A stretch of DNA of 64,000 nt from Glycomyces artemisiae (GCF_003002955.1 NZ_PVTJ01000015.1:37528-101527), one strand, 5' to 3'. Positions 34,158-44,107 are shown, counted from the first letter of the stretch. Numbers and translations: made by a program. Notes: a model not told the origin generated them from the letters alone.

Positions 34158-36299
34158 TCAGTGCACCAGCTCGCTCGGAGGCGTGAAGTCCCCTTCGCCG
34201 TTGATCTCCCATTGGGCCGCCAGGATGTCGGCGACGGCGTTGGCGGGTTTGCCGAGGTTCGACTTGCCCACGTAGTTCTGGGGGCTGTCGGGGTCGGCGA
34301 CGAACGCGGCCGCGGCGGCGTTCGGCGTGAAGCCCACGAACCAGTTGGTGGAGTTGGAGTCGGTGGTGCCGGTCTTGCCCGCGACGGGCCCGTCGACGGC
34401 GGCGCTCACCTGCTCGGCGGTGCCCCAGGTGCAGTTGCCCTCGGCGGCGCCGTACCCGGTCGGGCAGCGGGCCGCGTCGACGGCGGCGCGCGCGACCTCG
34501 ACGCTGACGGCCTGGTCGCATTCGCTCGCGAACGCGATCGTCCCGCCGGAGTTGGTGAGCGCGGACGTCACGGGCGTGGGCTTGCAGTAGACGCCGTCGG
34601 CGGGCAGCGCCGCGTAGGCGGCGGCCATGTCGAGCGGCGTGGTCTGGGTGACGCCGAGGACGAACGGCCCGAACGACTCCGGGTTGTTCTCGACGTGCCC
34701 GAGGTCCTGCTGGTTGCGGAACTTGATGCCGAGGCGCTCGGCCACGTCGATGGCCTTGTCGACGCCGACGCGCTCGGCGAGCTGCACGAAGTAGGTGTTC
34801 ACCGACTCCCCGAACCCGGTCCACATGTTGTAGTTCCCGACCTCCGACTGGGACGCGTTCTTCGGGCACCAGTGGTTCCCGCACGCGGCCTCGCCGTCGC
34901 CGACGATGTACTTCGACGTGTACTGGTACGGGGAGTAGATCGTGGTGTCCAGCGGCATGCCCGCTTCGAGCGCCGCGAGCATCGTGAACATCTTGAACGA
35001 GGACCCCGCCTGGTACCCGTTGACGTCGGCGTTGCCGCTGAGCAGCGGGTTCGTGGTGTTCGGGTAGGAGCCCTTGTAGTCGCTGTTCGCGGTGTTGGGG
35101 CCGTTGTCCGACACGTCGTTCGAGTAGTTGCGGTTGACGGCCATGACCTCGATCGCGCCGGTCCCCGGCTCGACGACGACGGACCCGAGCGCGTACTCCG
35201 ACCCCGTCTCCAGCTGGTTCTCGATGGCCTCCTGGGACGCGTCCTGGAGCTCCACGTTCAGCGTCGAGGTGATCTCGTAGCCGCCGCGGTACAGGCGCGC
35301 CTTGCGGACCTCCTCGGAGTCGCCGAAGTCCTCCTGCTGCTCCCACCACTTCTCGAAGTAGTCGACGAAGAACCCGTAGTCGGAGTCGATCGCGCCGCCG
35401 GAGGTGTTGTTCGCCTCCTGCGGGTTGAGGTTGAGGTCCTCGGCCTTCGCGGTCTCGCCCTCGTCGGAGGTGAGGTAGCCGACGTCGACCATGCGGTTGA
35501 CGACGTGGTTCCGGCGGGCCAGCGCGGCCTCGGAGGAGCCGTTGATCGGGTCGTAGACGCTCGGGGACTGGATGAGCCCCACCAGCATCGCGGACTCGGC
35601 GACGGTGAGGTCGGCGGGGACCTTCCCGTAGTAGACCTGGGCGGCCGCGCCGATGCCGTACGCGCCGTTGCCGAAGTACACGGTGTTCAGGTAGTTCGTG
35701 AGGATGTCCTCTTTCGACATCTCCTCTTCGAGGGCGAGCGCGTACCCCATCTCCTTGACCTTGCGGTCGATGGTGACCTCGCTGGCCGCCGCGACCTCCT
35801 CGGGGGTGGTCGCGGTGTAGGAGAGCACCTGGCGCACGTACTGCATGGTGATCGTCGAGGCGCCCTCGGAGGTGCCGCCGTCGGCGATGTTCGTGACCAG
35901 GGCGCGCATGACGCCTTCGGGGTCGACCCCGTTGTGCTCGAAGAAGTTCGAGTCCTCGGTGGCGACGAGCGCCTGGATCACCGAGTCGGGGATCTGGTCG
36001 TACTCCAGCTGCACCCGGTACTGGTCGCCGAACGTCGCGATGACCGTCTTCCCGTCCGAGGCGTACAGCGTCGAGGCCTCCGGCGCCGGAGGCAGGACGA
36101 GCTCGTCGGGGAGGTCGAGGACGGCCTCGGAGCCGACCTTGGCCAGTCCGCCGATGCCGCTGGTCACCGGCAGGAACGCCAGTCCGACGACGAGGCCGAA
36201 CGCCACGGCCACCGGCACGAGCGCGAACATGGCGCGGCGCTGCACGGCGGTGATGGGTCCGAACCAGGTCTGCGCCACCGGTTTCGAAGAATCACTCAC
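34158..36299 (-). CDS. Class A penicillin-binding protein (bifunctional)
   Basis: A 713-aa peptidoglycan synthase with one membrane helix (about 25-45). The GT51 transglycosylase domain has the catalytic Glu in ATEDSNFFEHNGVD (Glu115), then GASTITMQYVRQVL and YLNTVYFGNGAYGIGAAAQ. The transpeptidase domain has SSFK (433-436), a SVN motif (GESVNTYFVQL) and KTGTT near the C-terminus. GTG 36299 is chosen: GGGAG lies 5 bases upstream, whereas the TTG at 36311 has none. It polymerises and cross-links glycan strands at the outer face of the membrane. The C-terminus lacks a PASTA domain. The pmt gene lies downstream. Confidence 0.95.
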   Translation of the reverse strand: MSDSSKPVAQTWFGPITAVQRRAMFALVPVAVAFGLVVGLAFLPVTSGIGGLAKVGSEAVLDLPDELVLPPAPEASTLYASDGKTVIATFGDQYRVQLEYDQIPDSVIQALVATEDSNFFEHNGVDPEGVMRALVTNIADGGTSEGASTITMQYVRQVLSYTATTPEEVAAASEVTIDRKVKEMGYALALEEEMSKEDILTNYLNTVYFGNGAYGIGAAAQVYYGKVPADLTVAESAMLVGLIQSPSVYDPINGSSEAALARRNHVVNRMVDVGYLTSDEGETAKAEDLNLNPQEANNTSGGAIDSDYGFFVDYFEKWWEQQEDFGDSEEVRKARLYRGGYEITSTLNVELQDASQEAIENQLETGSEYALGSVVVEPGTGAIEVMAVNRNYSNDVSDNGPNTANSDYKGSYPNTTNPLLSGNADVNGYQAGSSFKMFTMLAALEAGMPLDTTIYSPYQYTSKYIVGDGEAACGNHWCPKNASQSEVGNYNMWTGFGESVNTYFVQLAERVGVDKAIDVAERLGIKFRNQQDLGHVENNPESFGPFVLGVTQTTPLDMAAAYAALPADGVYCKPTPVTSALTNSGGTIAFASECDQAVSVEVARAAVDAARCPTGYGAAEGNCTWGTAEQVSAAVDGPVAGKTGTTDSNSTNWFVGFTPNAAAAAFVADPDSPQNYVGKSNLGKPANAVADILAAQWEINGEGDFTPPSELVH

Positions 36300-36462
36300 G
36301 CTGTCTCCCAAAGCCCCGCTGCGGGGAAGGAACGGTCATTTCAGTTGGGCGCGGCCAAGCGCCGTTCAGGCGGAGTTCCGGGGGCGCCCCAACTCTACGA
36401 CGCGCCAGGGAGGCGGTTCTGACGCAGTCCGGCACTGGTGGGGGCGATTACAGCGCGGCGCG

Positions 36463-36485
36463 GCCGCGGGCGCGCCGCCCGCGGC
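36463..36485 (-). terminator. Hairpin downstream of the 272-aa membrane protein gene
   Basis: GCCGCGGGCG pairs with its complement across CGC (10 bp). It lies 50 bases past the stop of the leftward gene and before the PBP gene. Confidence 0.5.
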
Positions 36486-36535
36486 GATCATGCACCGGCT
36501 GCTACGGGACGGGGACGGACCGGCGGTGCGGCGCC

Positions 36536-37354
36536 TCACCAGGCGAACGCGAGCGCGGCCGCGAGCACGGCCCCGGCGAACACCCAGCACAGGCCGATCG
36601 CGCCCGAGCGGCCCTCGTACAGGCGCGTCGCACCCGAGACCGACACCATCGACATCGCCACGACCATGAACAGCACCAGCGCGGGCGCCCAGCGCAGCAG
36701 CAGCCCGCCGGTGCCGCCGACGTACGCGCTGTGCGCGTCGGGCCCCGTGGAGCGCGCGGAGAGCTCGGTCCCGACGTCCGCCGCCGACACCTCGCCGGTC
36801 AGCGCGAGGTCCTTCGACCAGCCGTCGGTCACGAAGCGGCCGTTGCACGACGGCGCGAACCCGTCCTTGCACGAAGTAACGGTCACCGTCCCGTGGTCGG
36901 CGTGGCCGATGCTGATCCACAGCGCGGGCGCGGCGGCCCACGCGAAGAACATGAGCAGGCACGCGCACACCAGGACGCCCAGGAGCGCGGGCCCGAGGCG
37001 CTTGGGCTCGCGGCGGCGCTGGGGCCGGCCGGGCTTGGCGGGGCGGCGCTTCTCGGTCTCGGCGGCCCGTTCCCACACGGCGCGGATCGCGGCCATGCCG
37101 TCGGCCTGGGACCCGAGCGGGCTGCGCTGCGCGACCGGGCGGGGCGCGTCCTCGGCGGGGTCCCAGTCGACGGGCCCGATCGGCTCGGCGTGCTCGACCG
37201 CACCGTATTCGGCAGCGCCCCGTTCGACCGTGCCCCGTTCAACCGTGTCGTGCTCGACCGCGCCGTAGGCGGCCGGGACCTCGGGCACGCCGTGGTCGGC
37301 GCCGCCGTAGCCGGCGGACTGGGGCTGGTCGGCCGCGCGGTGTGTTCCAGACAT
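36536..37354 (-). CDS. Hypothetical membrane protein (272 aa)
   Basis: The first 120 residues are polar and low-complexity, with an imperfect repeat (VEHDTVERGTVERGAAEYG, then AVEHAEP), followed by a basic patch (KRRPAKPGRPQRRREPKR). Three to four hydrophobic segments follow: about 122-143, 214-235 and 244-265. A soluble loop with two cysteines (TSCKDGFAPSCNGRF) sits between the first two, presumably outside and disulphide-bonded. No family is recognised. ATG 37354 is used. It is divergent from metG with a 148-bp shared upstream region. Confidence 0.6.
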   Translation of the reverse strand: MSGTHRAADQPQSAGYGGADHGVPEVPAAYGAVEHDTVERGTVERGAAEYGAVEHAEPIGPVDWDPAEDAPRPVAQRSPLGSQADGMAAIRAVWERAAETEKRRPAKPGRPQRRREPKRLGPALLGVLVCACLLMFFAWAAAPALWISIGHADHGTVTVTSCKDGFAPSCNGRFVTDGWSKDLALTGEVSAADVGTELSARSTGPDAHSAYVGGTGGLLLRWAPALVLFMVVAMSMVSVSGATRLYEGRSGAIGLCWVFAGAVLAAALAFAW

Positions 37355-37502
37355 ACGGGCTATTGCATCACCGAATCGGCGAAGCCGGGCGCAATCGCGC
37401 AGGGATAGTGTGTCGTCACCGCCCGAACGGGTGGCGACCCGGCCGTGACCTGGCCGCCGACGCGGTCGGAGGGCGGCATGTCCAGATGTCAGGACGGATA
37501 CC

Positions 37503-39302
37503 ATGGGGCGCATGACTCACGTACTGACCGCGCTGGCCTGGCCTTACGCCAACGGCCCCCGGCACATCGGACATGTAGCGGGATTCGGGGTCCCCGCCGA
37601 CGTCTTCGCCCGCTACATGCGCATGCGCGGTCACGACGTCCTCATGGTCTCGGGGACCGACGAGCACGGCACGCCGATCCTGGTGCAGGCCGACTCCGAG
37701 GGCCTCAAGCCCGCCGAGGCCGCCGCGAAGTACAACCGGATCATCGTCGAGGACCTGGACGCCCTGGGCCTCTCCTACGACCTGTTCACGCGCACCACGA
37801 CCGGCAACCACTACAAGACCGTGCAGGAGCTGTTCACCAGCCTCTACGGCAACGGCTACATCCTCCAGAAGAAGACGCTCGGCGCGATCAGCCCGTCCAC
37901 GGGCCGCACGCTCCCCGACCGCTACATCGAGGGCACCTGCCCGCACTGCGGGTTCGACTCGGCGCGCGGCGACCAGTGCGACAACTGCGGGCGCCAGCTC
38001 GACCCGACCGACCTGATCGACCCGAAGTCGCGCATCAACGGCGAGACCCCGAAGTTCGTGGAGGAGGACCACTTCTTCCTCGACCTCCCGGCGTTCGCCG
38101 ACGCGCTCAACGTGTGGCTCGACACGCGCACGGGCTGGCGCACGAACGTCGTGCGGTTCACCAAGAACCTCCTCGACGACCTCCAGCCGCGCCCGATCTC
38201 CCGCGACCTCGACTGGGGCGTGCCGATCCCGCTCGACGGGTGGGTGGAGCGCAAGGACAAGCGCCTGTACGTGTGGTTCGACGCGGTCATCGGGTACCTG
38301 TCCGCCACGATCGAGTGGGCCCGCCGCTCCGGCGACCCCGACGCGTGGAAGCAGTGGTGGCAGGACCCGGAGGCGGTCTCGTACTACTTCATGGGCAAGG
38401 ACAACATCGTCTTCCACTCCGAGATCTGGCCCGCGATGCTCCTGGGCGCCAACGGCGAAGGGAGCAAGGGCGGCGAGCCGGGCGCGCTCGGGAAGCTGAA
38501 CCTGCCGACCGAGGTCGTCTCCTCGGAGTTCCTGACGATGGAGGGCAAGCAGTTCTCGTCGTCGCGGCGCGTCGTCATCTACGTGCGCGACTTCCTGGAG
38601 CGGTACTCCCCCGACGCGCTGCGGTACTACATCTGCGCCGCCGGCCCGGAGAACCAGGACTCGGACTTCACGTGGGCGGAGTTCCTGCGCCGCAACAACG
38701 ACGAGCTCGTCGCCGGATGGGGCAACCTCGTGAACCGCTCGGTCGCCATGGCCGCCAAGAACTTCGGGGCCGTCCCCGAGCCCGGCGAGCTCGAACCGAT
38801 CGACCGCGAGCTCCTCGACGCCACGAAGGCGTCCTTCGACGCCGTCGGGGACCTCATCGGGCAGAACAAGGTCCGGGCGGCGATCGGCGAGGCCATGAAG
38901 ACCGTCGCCGCGGCGAACAAGTACCTCGCCGACACCGCGCCGTGGAAGATGAAGGAGGACCCGAAGCGCCAGGGCACGGTCCTCTACACGGTCCTCCAGG
39001 CCGTCTCCGACCTGAAGACCGTGATGAGCCCGTTCCTGCCGCACTCCTCGCAGAAGGTCCACGAGCTCCTCGGCGGCACGGGCGTGTTCGCGCCGATGCC
39101 GCGCATCGAGGAGGTCGCCGACCTCGACGAGGGCGGCGCGACCGACGGCCCGTACCCGATCCTCACCGGCGACTACTCGGACGTCCCGAAGTGGGAGTCC
39201 GTGCCGCTGGCGCCCGGGACGCCCCTGGACAAGCCCGTCCCGGTGTTCGCGAAGCTCGACCCGTCGATCGTCGACGAGGAGATCGAGCGGCTGAACTCGT
39301 AA
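37503..39302 (+). CDS. metG: Methionyl-tRNA synthetase
   Basis: This enzyme charges tRNA-Met, including the initiator. It is a 599-aa class I synthetase. The HIGH motif is in [12 protein letters not shown] (residues 20-28). A four-cysteine zinc knuckle (CPHC...CDNC, about 146-162) marks the type with an inserted metal-binding domain. The KMSKS loop is replaced by KQFSSSR (about 352-358). The anticodon-binding helical bundle follows, and no C-terminal dimerisation domain is visible. ATG 37503 has AGGA about 8 bases upstream; ATG 37512 is an equally possible start. A long hairpin terminates it against the convergent 373-aa gene. Confidence 0.96.
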   Translation: MGRMTHVLTALAWPYANGPRHIGHVAGFGVPADVFARYMRMRGHDVLMVSGTDEHGTPILVQADSEGLKPAEAAAKYNRIIVEDLDALGLSYDLFTRTTTGNHYKTVQELFTSLYGNGYILQKKTLGAISPSTGRTLPDRYIEGTCPHCGFDSARGDQCDNCGRQLDPTDLIDPKSRINGETPKFVEEDHFFLDLPAFADALNVWLDTRTGWRTNVVRFTKNLLDDLQPRPISRDLDWGVPIPLDGWVERKDKRLYVWFDAVIGYLSATIEWARRSGDPDAWKQWWQDPEAVSYYFMGKDNIVFHSEIWPAMLLGANGEGSKGGEPGALGKLNLPTEVVSSEFLTMEGKQFSSSRRVVIYVRDFLERYSPDALRYYICAAGPENQDSDFTWAEFLRRNNDELVAGWGNLVNRSVAMAAKNFGAVPEPGELEPIDRELLDATKASFDAVGDLIGQNKVRAAIGEAMKTVAAANKYLADTAPWKMKEDPKRQGTVLYTVLQAVSDLKTVMSPFLPHSSQKVHELLGGTGVFAPMPRIEEVADLDEGGATDGPYPILTGDYSDVPKWESVPLAPGTPLDKPVPVFAKLDPSIVDEEIERLNS

Positions 39303-39312
39303 GCAGGACAGA

Positions 39313-39350
39313 CGCAGCGGCTCCCGGCGGATTCGCCGGGGGCCGCTGCG
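39313..39350. terminator. 17-bp bidirectional terminator after metG
   Basis: CGCAGCGGC, T, CCCGGCG pairs with its complement (one T-G pair) around a GATT loop, between convergent metG and the 373-aa gene. Confidence 0.85.
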
Positions 39351-39360
39351 CGTTCGAGCT

Positions 39361-40482
39361 TCAAACCGCGGGTGCGAGTTCGGCGCGGCTGACCCACTTC
39401 TCGTAGATCCCGCGGCGCACCGCTTCCGCACCCGTGCGCGAGAGCATGTCGGGGCTGGGCCGCGAGAGCCGGAAGCGGCCCCACTCGTCGTCGGCGTCGA
39501 CGAGCGTCCCGGCGATGCCGTTCCAGACGACGCGCGTGGCCTCGCGCAGGACCCGCCGCACCTGGTAGGCGCGGCCGATCTCGACGCCGGGGATGTCGAC
39601 GCGGCGTTCGAGGGTCAGCGGCGTCCACTGCTGCCCCGCGTAGGAGAACAGCGCGGTCTCGACGCCGCTCGCGGTGTACGCGACGAGCTTCGCGCCCTCG
39701 GGGAGCGGCAGGTCGGCGAGGTCGGCGGTGACGTGCTCGGGCAGCACGTGCGCGGTGGAGATCGCGAAGCCGGTGCCGAGCACGGGCGTGCCGCGGCGGT
39801 CGGAGGACGGCATCGCGGTGAGGCCCTCGTAGTCGGGGGCGACCGGCGCCTGGTAGTCCGCGGGGTCGGCGGCGGCCCAGCGCAGCGCGAGCGTCCACGG
39901 CTCCGAGGACTCGGTCTCGCCGCCGAGCGAGGCCCGGGACGCGGGCGTGCACAGGTGCGCGATGTCCCAGCGGCGGTAGCAGAACCCGCCCGGGACCGCG
40001 GCGGTCTCCAGGAGCCGCGCGGCCTGCGCGGCGGTGACGGGCCGCTCCATGATCTCGCCGACCCCGGGCGCCGCGGACTCGCGCACCCGGTCGAGGAGGG
40101 CCCGCGCGGCGGGTTCGAGGTGCGGGGTCTGGGTCAGGCGGCGCACGTATTCGAGGTCGACGCCGGGCGCGAGCGGCACGGTGAGGAAGCGCTCGTCGGC
40201 GACGGCCGCGGGCACGCCGTCGCGCAGGACCTCCCCGGCGTGGACGACGTGCCGGTACGGGTACTCGCTGCCGTGCCGGTGGTTCGGCAGGAAGTCGGGG
40301 CGCGGGAGCGCCGAGAACAGCTCCCAGGCGGCGCCGTCGGCGTAGGGTGCGCCGGGGAACTTCTCGCCCTGCCATTCGACGGTGGTGATCTGGAGCGGCT
40401 GGTCCTGGTCGGCCGGGACGGCGGGGCGGCGTTGCTGGAGCGCTGCGGCGCGGTTGCGGCGGGACGCGAGGTCGCGGGTCAT
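39361..40482 (-). CDS. Hypothetical protein (373 aa)
   Basis: No recognised family, signal peptide or membrane helix. Features: a Trp/Tyr-rich N-terminal part (WQGEKFPGAPYADGAAWELF; YPYRHVVHAGEVLRDGVP), a central segment with paired aromatic residues (GGFCYRRWDIAHLCTP), and a C-terminal beta-rich part (TPLTLERRVDIPGVEIGRAY; WNGIAGTLVDADDEWGRFRL). The last segment (GTLVDADDEWGRFRL followed by RP) resembles protein-fold immunity or effector proteins, but I cannot assign it. An AT-rich TATATAAG (reading the minus strand) about 60 bases before the start may be its -10. Stands alone. Confidence 0.55.
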   Translation of the reverse strand: MTRDLASRRNRAAALQQRRPAVPADQDQPLQITTVEWQGEKFPGAPYADGAAWELFSALPRPDFLPNHRHGSEYPYRHVVHAGEVLRDGVPAAVADERFLTVPLAPGVDLEYVRRLTQTPHLEPAARALLDRVRESAAPGVGEIMERPVTAAQAARLLETAAVPGGFCYRRWDIAHLCTPASRASLGGETESSEPWTLALRWAAADPADYQAPVAPDYEGLTAMPSSDRRGTPVLGTGFAISTAHVLPEHVTADLADLPLPEGAKLVAYTASGVETALFSYAGQQWTPLTLERRVDIPGVEIGRAYQVRRVLREATRVVWNGIAGTLVDADDEWGRFRLSRPSPDMLSRTGAEAVRRGIYEKWVSRAELAPAV

Positions 40483-40686
40483 GTGCGGCTCGATTCGTCT
40501 GCGCGGTGCGACGGCGATGTCGCCTGGTATTCAGAGGCTTATATACGTGTCGGTTCCTCACTGCCGGTGAACCGGCTGTCCGCCAACGTAGGCCGGTCCT
40601 GTCAGGCCGGGATGTCCATGAAATGAAGAAGATGTTACGGGCGGCACACGCGAGTGCCCGCGCGCTCGGCGTGGCATGGTTGTCAC

Positions 40687-41544
40687 GTGTACCGATCCGA
40701 GCCCGCGCCGCTCCCCGAGCCGCTCCCGTTCCCCATCGCCGACAGCCACACCCACTTCGACCTGGTCGACGTGTTCGGGTCCGAGGAGGAGCTCCCGACG
40801 CCCGCGCCGGACGCGCCCGAGGTGCTCGCGCGCCTCGCCGAGGCCGAAGCCGCGGGGGTCGCCCGGGTCGTGCAGGTCGGCACCGACGTCGCGTCCTCGG
40901 GATGGGCCGCGGCCCTCGCGGACGCCGACGCGCGCGTGCTCGCCGCCGCCGCGCTGCACCCGAACGAGGCGCCGCGCCTCGCCGACCTCGACGCGGCTCT
41001 GAGCGCGATCGACGAGCTGGCGGCGCTGCCGCGCGTCGCGGCCCTCGGCGAGACCGGGCTCGACTACTTCCGGACCGACGAGGCCGGGCGGGCCGCGCAG
41101 CAGCGGTCGTTCCGCGCGCACATCGAGATCGCGAAGCGCCGCGGCAAGACCCTCGTCATCCACGACCGGGACGCCCACGAGGACGTCCTGTCGATCCTCG
41201 ACGCCGAGGGCGCGCCCGACCGCGTGGTCCTGCACTGCTTCTCCGGGGACTTCGCGTTCGCGAAGGAGTGCGCGCGGCGCGGGTTCTTCATGAGCTTCGC
41301 CGGGAACGTGACGTTCAAGAACGCCCAGAACCTCCGCGACGCCGCGTCCGCGGCCCCCGCGGAGCTGGTGCTCGTGGAGACCGACGCGCCGTTCATGGCC
41401 CCGATCCCGGTGCGCGGGTACCGGAACCACCCGGCGCTGGTGAACTACACGGCCCGGTTCCTCGCCGAGTACCTGGAGCGTGACCTCGAAGCGTGGTGCG
41501 AGCGGCTGTGGCGGAACACCGAGGCCGCGTTCGGCGACTGGTGA
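40687..41544 (+). CDS. tatD: TatD family metal-dependent hydrolase (DNase)
   Basis: A 285-aa TIM-barrel hydrolase of the TatD family (3'-5' DNase/RNase activity in known members). Metal ligands: IADSHTHFDLVD (HTH motif), GETGLDYF (Glu), VIHDRDAHEDVL (His), VLHCFSGDFAFAKE (His) and LVETDAPFMAP (Asp). GTG 40687 has no ribosome site, but CATGGT 6 bases before it could be the -10 of a leaderless transcript; GTG 40654 is an alternative start. It ends 4 bases from the convergent copCD stop with no hairpin between, unlike most convergent pairs here. Confidence 0.9.
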   Translation: MYRSEPAPLPEPLPFPIADSHTHFDLVDVFGSEEELPTPAPDAPEVLARLAEAEAAGVARVVQVGTDVASSGWAAALADADARVLAAAALHPNEAPRLADLDAALSAIDELAALPRVAALGETGLDYFRTDEAGRAAQQRSFRAHIEIAKRRGKTLVIHDRDAHEDVLSILDAEGAPDRVVLHCFSGDFAFAKECARRGFFMSFAGNVTFKNAQNLRDAASAAPAELVLVETDAPFMAPIPVRGYRNHPALVNYTARFLAEYLERDLEAWCERLWRNTEAAFGDW

Positions 41545-41548
41545 GCCG

Positions 41549-43249
41549 CTAGGACACGTCGATCTCGGCGTCGGCGGTGGCCGTGTTGCCTGCGGCGTCG
41601 GTGAGCGTGAACGTGAAGACCCACCGGCCCGCCTCGCCGAGGTTCGCCTCGCCCGCGAGGATGCCGGTGCGCAGCTCAATGAGCCGGAGCTCTTGGGGCG
41701 CTTCGCCTTCGAGCCCGTAGACGGCCTCCCATTCGACGGCCTCGAACGCGGCGCCTTCGAGGTCGTCGGCGAGGATGCGGACGCTGTTCGCGCCGGGCCT
41801 GCCCGGTTCGAGGACGACCTGCGCGGTGAACGCCTCGGTCGTCACGAGCGTCGCCGTCTCCGTCGAGGCCGACTCGGTGGTCTCGGCCTCCAGGAGCGCG
41901 GTCTTCGCGGGGACTGCCTGCACGAGCACCGCGACGGCGCCGAGGACCACCGCGAGGAACACGGTCTCGACGCCGGCCATGAGCCGCAGCCGCGCGCGGC
42001 CTTCCCTGCCGCGCAGCATGGCCCGCCTGGTGAGCAGGCCGATGGCGACGGTGACGATGAGGATCCCGGACTTGAGGAGCACGAGCTTCCCGTACTGGGT
42101 CTGCGTGAGCGCGTCGATCGAGTCGATGTGCAGGAGCGACGACGCGATCCCGGCGACGATGAGGTTCGCGATGAGCCACGGCACGAGCGCGAGCCAGGTC
42201 GCGGCGGTCCGGTCGGGGATCTCGGTGTCCCCCCGCAGCGCCAGGATCAGCAGCGCGAACACGCCGCCGCCCCACGCCAGCGCGGTCGTCAGGTGGACCC
42301 AGTCGGCGATGAACGCCACGACCACGGGGTCGGAGGCCATGGGGTGCCCGGCGAGCGGCCAGGTGGCGCCGAGGGCGAGGCCGACGGCGGCGAGGCCCGC
42401 GACGACGGGCTTTCCCGGCTGCTCCTCGGCGGTGACGAACACGCGCATGAGCGGCAGGGCGAGCAGCACCAGGAGGAGTCTGAGCAGGGCCGAGAGCCCG
42501 ATGTTGGACTGCATGACGGACTGGAGCCCGACCGCGTCGAGGTCGGACACGCCGGTGCCGTTCTCGTACGCGGCCTGGAGCGGCAGGCCGAGGACGGCGG
42601 TCATGGCGACGACGGCGAGGCCGAGGGCGACGAGCTTCGCGGCGGCCTCGCGGGGGCGGGCGCCGGCGGCGAGGAGGATCCCGGCGCCGAGCGCGAGCGC
42701 GAGTGCGGCGTAGCCGAACCAGCGGTTGCCGTACAGGAGCGCCTGGACGAGCGGGTCGGTTCCGGCGGCGGTGAGCGCTTCGGCGCTCGGGGCCTCGGTC
42801 TCGGCGCCGACGGAGTACGTGAACGTGCCGGAGACGGGGTGGCCGTCGTCGGAGACGACGCGGTATCCGACCAGGTAGGTGCCCTCCTGGTCGGCGTCGA
42901 CGGTGATCGTGACCTGGGTGCCGTCCTCGCTGCGGACCACTTCGGTGTCTGCTCGGTCACCATCGGGAGCCACGACGCCGGTGCCCGCGTCTACGGGGGT
43001 GACTGGCTCGTTGAACTCGACGACGACTTCGCTCGGGGCCTCGTCCAGGACCGCCCCGGACACCGGGGTGGTCTTCGTGGCTGCGGCGTGCGCCGAGGCC
43101 GCGGAGGCCCACAGGACCCCGATGAGGACCGCCGCGAGCGACGACCAGGCGAGGCGGACGGCGTGCCGCCGCGCGGCGGCCGCACCGTGCCAGGGGGTGC
43201 GGCGTTTCCGGGCGGGGGGACGTTGTCGGGTGGTCAGACGGCTGTGCAT
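41549..43249 (-). CDS. CopC-CopD fusion copper-resistance/uptake protein
   Basis: A 566-aa protein. The signal sequence is about residues 1-52. The CopC domain then begins AHAAATKTTPVSGAVLDEAP and continues VVVEFNEPVTPVD through GTYLVGYRVVSDDGHPVSGT, with the His ligands of a Cu(II) site. The CopD domain has about eight membrane helices (AALALALGAGILLAAGARP onward; FIADWVHLTTALAWGGGVFA). A C-terminal beta domain (GRWVFTFTLTDAAGNTATAD) is like that of YcnJ-type proteins. It probably binds copper outside and moves it across the membrane. ATG 43249 diverges from the DsbA-like gene 69 bp away. No CsoR-like site is seen before it. Confidence 0.88.
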   Translation of the reverse strand: MHSRLTTRQRPPARKRRTPWHGAAAARRHAVRLAWSSLAAVLIGVLWASAASAHAAATKTTPVSGAVLDEAPSEVVVEFNEPVTPVDAGTGVVAPDGDRADTEVVRSEDGTQVTITVDADQEGTYLVGYRVVSDDGHPVSGTFTYSVGAETEAPSAEALTAAGTDPLVQALLYGNRWFGYAALALALGAGILLAAGARPREAAAKLVALGLAVVAMTAVLGLPLQAAYENGTGVSDLDAVGLQSVMQSNIGLSALLRLLLVLLALPLMRVFVTAEEQPGKPVVAGLAAVGLALGATWPLAGHPMASDPVVVAFIADWVHLTTALAWGGGVFALLILALRGDTEIPDRTAATWLALVPWLIANLIVAGIASSLLHIDSIDALTQTQYGKLVLLKSGILIVTVAIGLLTRRAMLRGREGRARLRLMAGVETVFLAVVLGAVAVLVQAVPAKTALLEAETTESASTETATLVTTEAFTAQVVLEPGRPGANSVRILADDLEGAAFEAVEWEAVYGLEGEAPQELRLIELRTGILAGEANLGEAGRWVFTFTLTDAAGNTATADAEIDVS

Positions 43250-43318
43250 CGCCGCTGAGCGTACTCGAAACCGCTTCGTGAATCGAGTGTTGGACCTGAG
43301 AAAGGCTGAGCGAGGCAC

Positions 43319-44059
43319 ATGGGCAGTTCGGAGCGGAAGAACGAGCGCAGGAAGGCCGCGGAGGCCCTGCGGAAGCAGCAGGCCGCGGAGGCGCGGCGGC
43401 GCAAGATCCTCCTGTGGGTCTCGGTGGGCGCCGCGGTGGTGCTCATCGGCGGGCTCCTGGGCGTGGGGATCTGGTACAACAGCCGCGGCGACGACTACGA
43501 GGTGAACGAGCCGACCGCGGCGGTCAGCGACTCGTACGGGGTGACGCTCGGCTCCGGGCCGGTCGAGATCGACCTGTTCATCGACTACATGTGCCCGGCG
43601 TGCAACCAGTTCGAGTCCGCGTACTCGGAGAACCTCCAGGCGTGGCTCGACGACGGCTCGGTCACGATCAACTACCACCCGATCACCATCCTCGACCGGC
43701 TCTCGTCGGGCACCGAGTACTCGACGCGCGCGGCCGCGGCCGCGGTGTGCGCCGCCGACGTCGGCGAGCAGCAGTTCCTCGACTACACGCTGGCGCTGTA
43801 CCAGAACCAGCCCGCCGAGAACTCGACCGGCTTGTCGGACAACGAGCTGATCGCGATCGGCACCGACGACGTGGGCCTCGACGCCTCCTGGCAGACCTGC
43901 GTCGAGAACGGCACCTACAAGGGCTGGGTCCAGGACGGCACCGCGTGGGCCACCGGCGACGGCGGCGTCACCGGCACCCCGACCGCCAAGGTCAACGGCG
44001 AGGTCGTCGAGAACGCCTCCTTCGCCGACGAAGTCCGGGCCGCGATCGACGCCGCCTGA
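43319..44059 (+). CDS. Membrane-anchored DsbA-like thioredoxin-fold protein
   Basis: A 246-aa protein. A basic helical N-terminus (residues 1-28) is followed by one membrane helix (29-52). The outside DsbA-type thioredoxin domain has active site CPAC (92-95, in DYMCPACNQFES), the cis-Pro region TGTPTAKVNGE and the helical insert. It probably forms or exchanges disulphides in exported proteins. ATG 43319 follows a short gap after the divergent copCD start. A 17-bp hairpin terminates it. The combination with copper proteins is common, since copper oxidises thiols, but a direct link is inference. Confidence 0.9.
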   Translation: MGSSERKNERRKAAEALRKQQAAEARRRKILLWVSVGAAVVLIGGLLGVGIWYNSRGDDYEVNEPTAAVSDSYGVTLGSGPVEIDLFIDYMCPACNQFESAYSENLQAWLDDGSVTINYHPITILDRLSSGTEYSTRAAAAAVCAADVGEQQFLDYTLALYQNQPAENSTGLSDNELIAIGTDDVGLDASWQTCVENGTYKGWVQDGTAWATGDGGVTGTPTAKVNGEVVENASFADEVRAAIDAA

Positions 44060-44071
44060 CTCGACTGGAAC

Positions 44072-44107
44072 CCGGTGGGGCGCAGCCGTTCGGCTGCGCC
44101 CCACCGG
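44072..44107. terminator. 17-bp bidirectional terminator after the DsbA-like gene
   Basis: CCGGTGGGGCGCAGCCG pairs perfectly with 44091-44107 around TT. It lies between the DsbA-like gene and the convergent nickel/cobalt ATPase gene. Confidence 0.85.

Noticed and set aside
32388..36422. A 1344-codon open frame on the + strand
   Set aside because: It is antisense to pmt and the class A PBP, both with clear family motifs. Its composition is the Arg/Val/Glu/Gly-rich pattern that GC-rich codon usage produces on the opposite strand.
37416..39431. A 671-codon open frame opposite metG
   Set aside because: Shadow of the synthetase gene; low-complexity Arg/Val/Glu composition.
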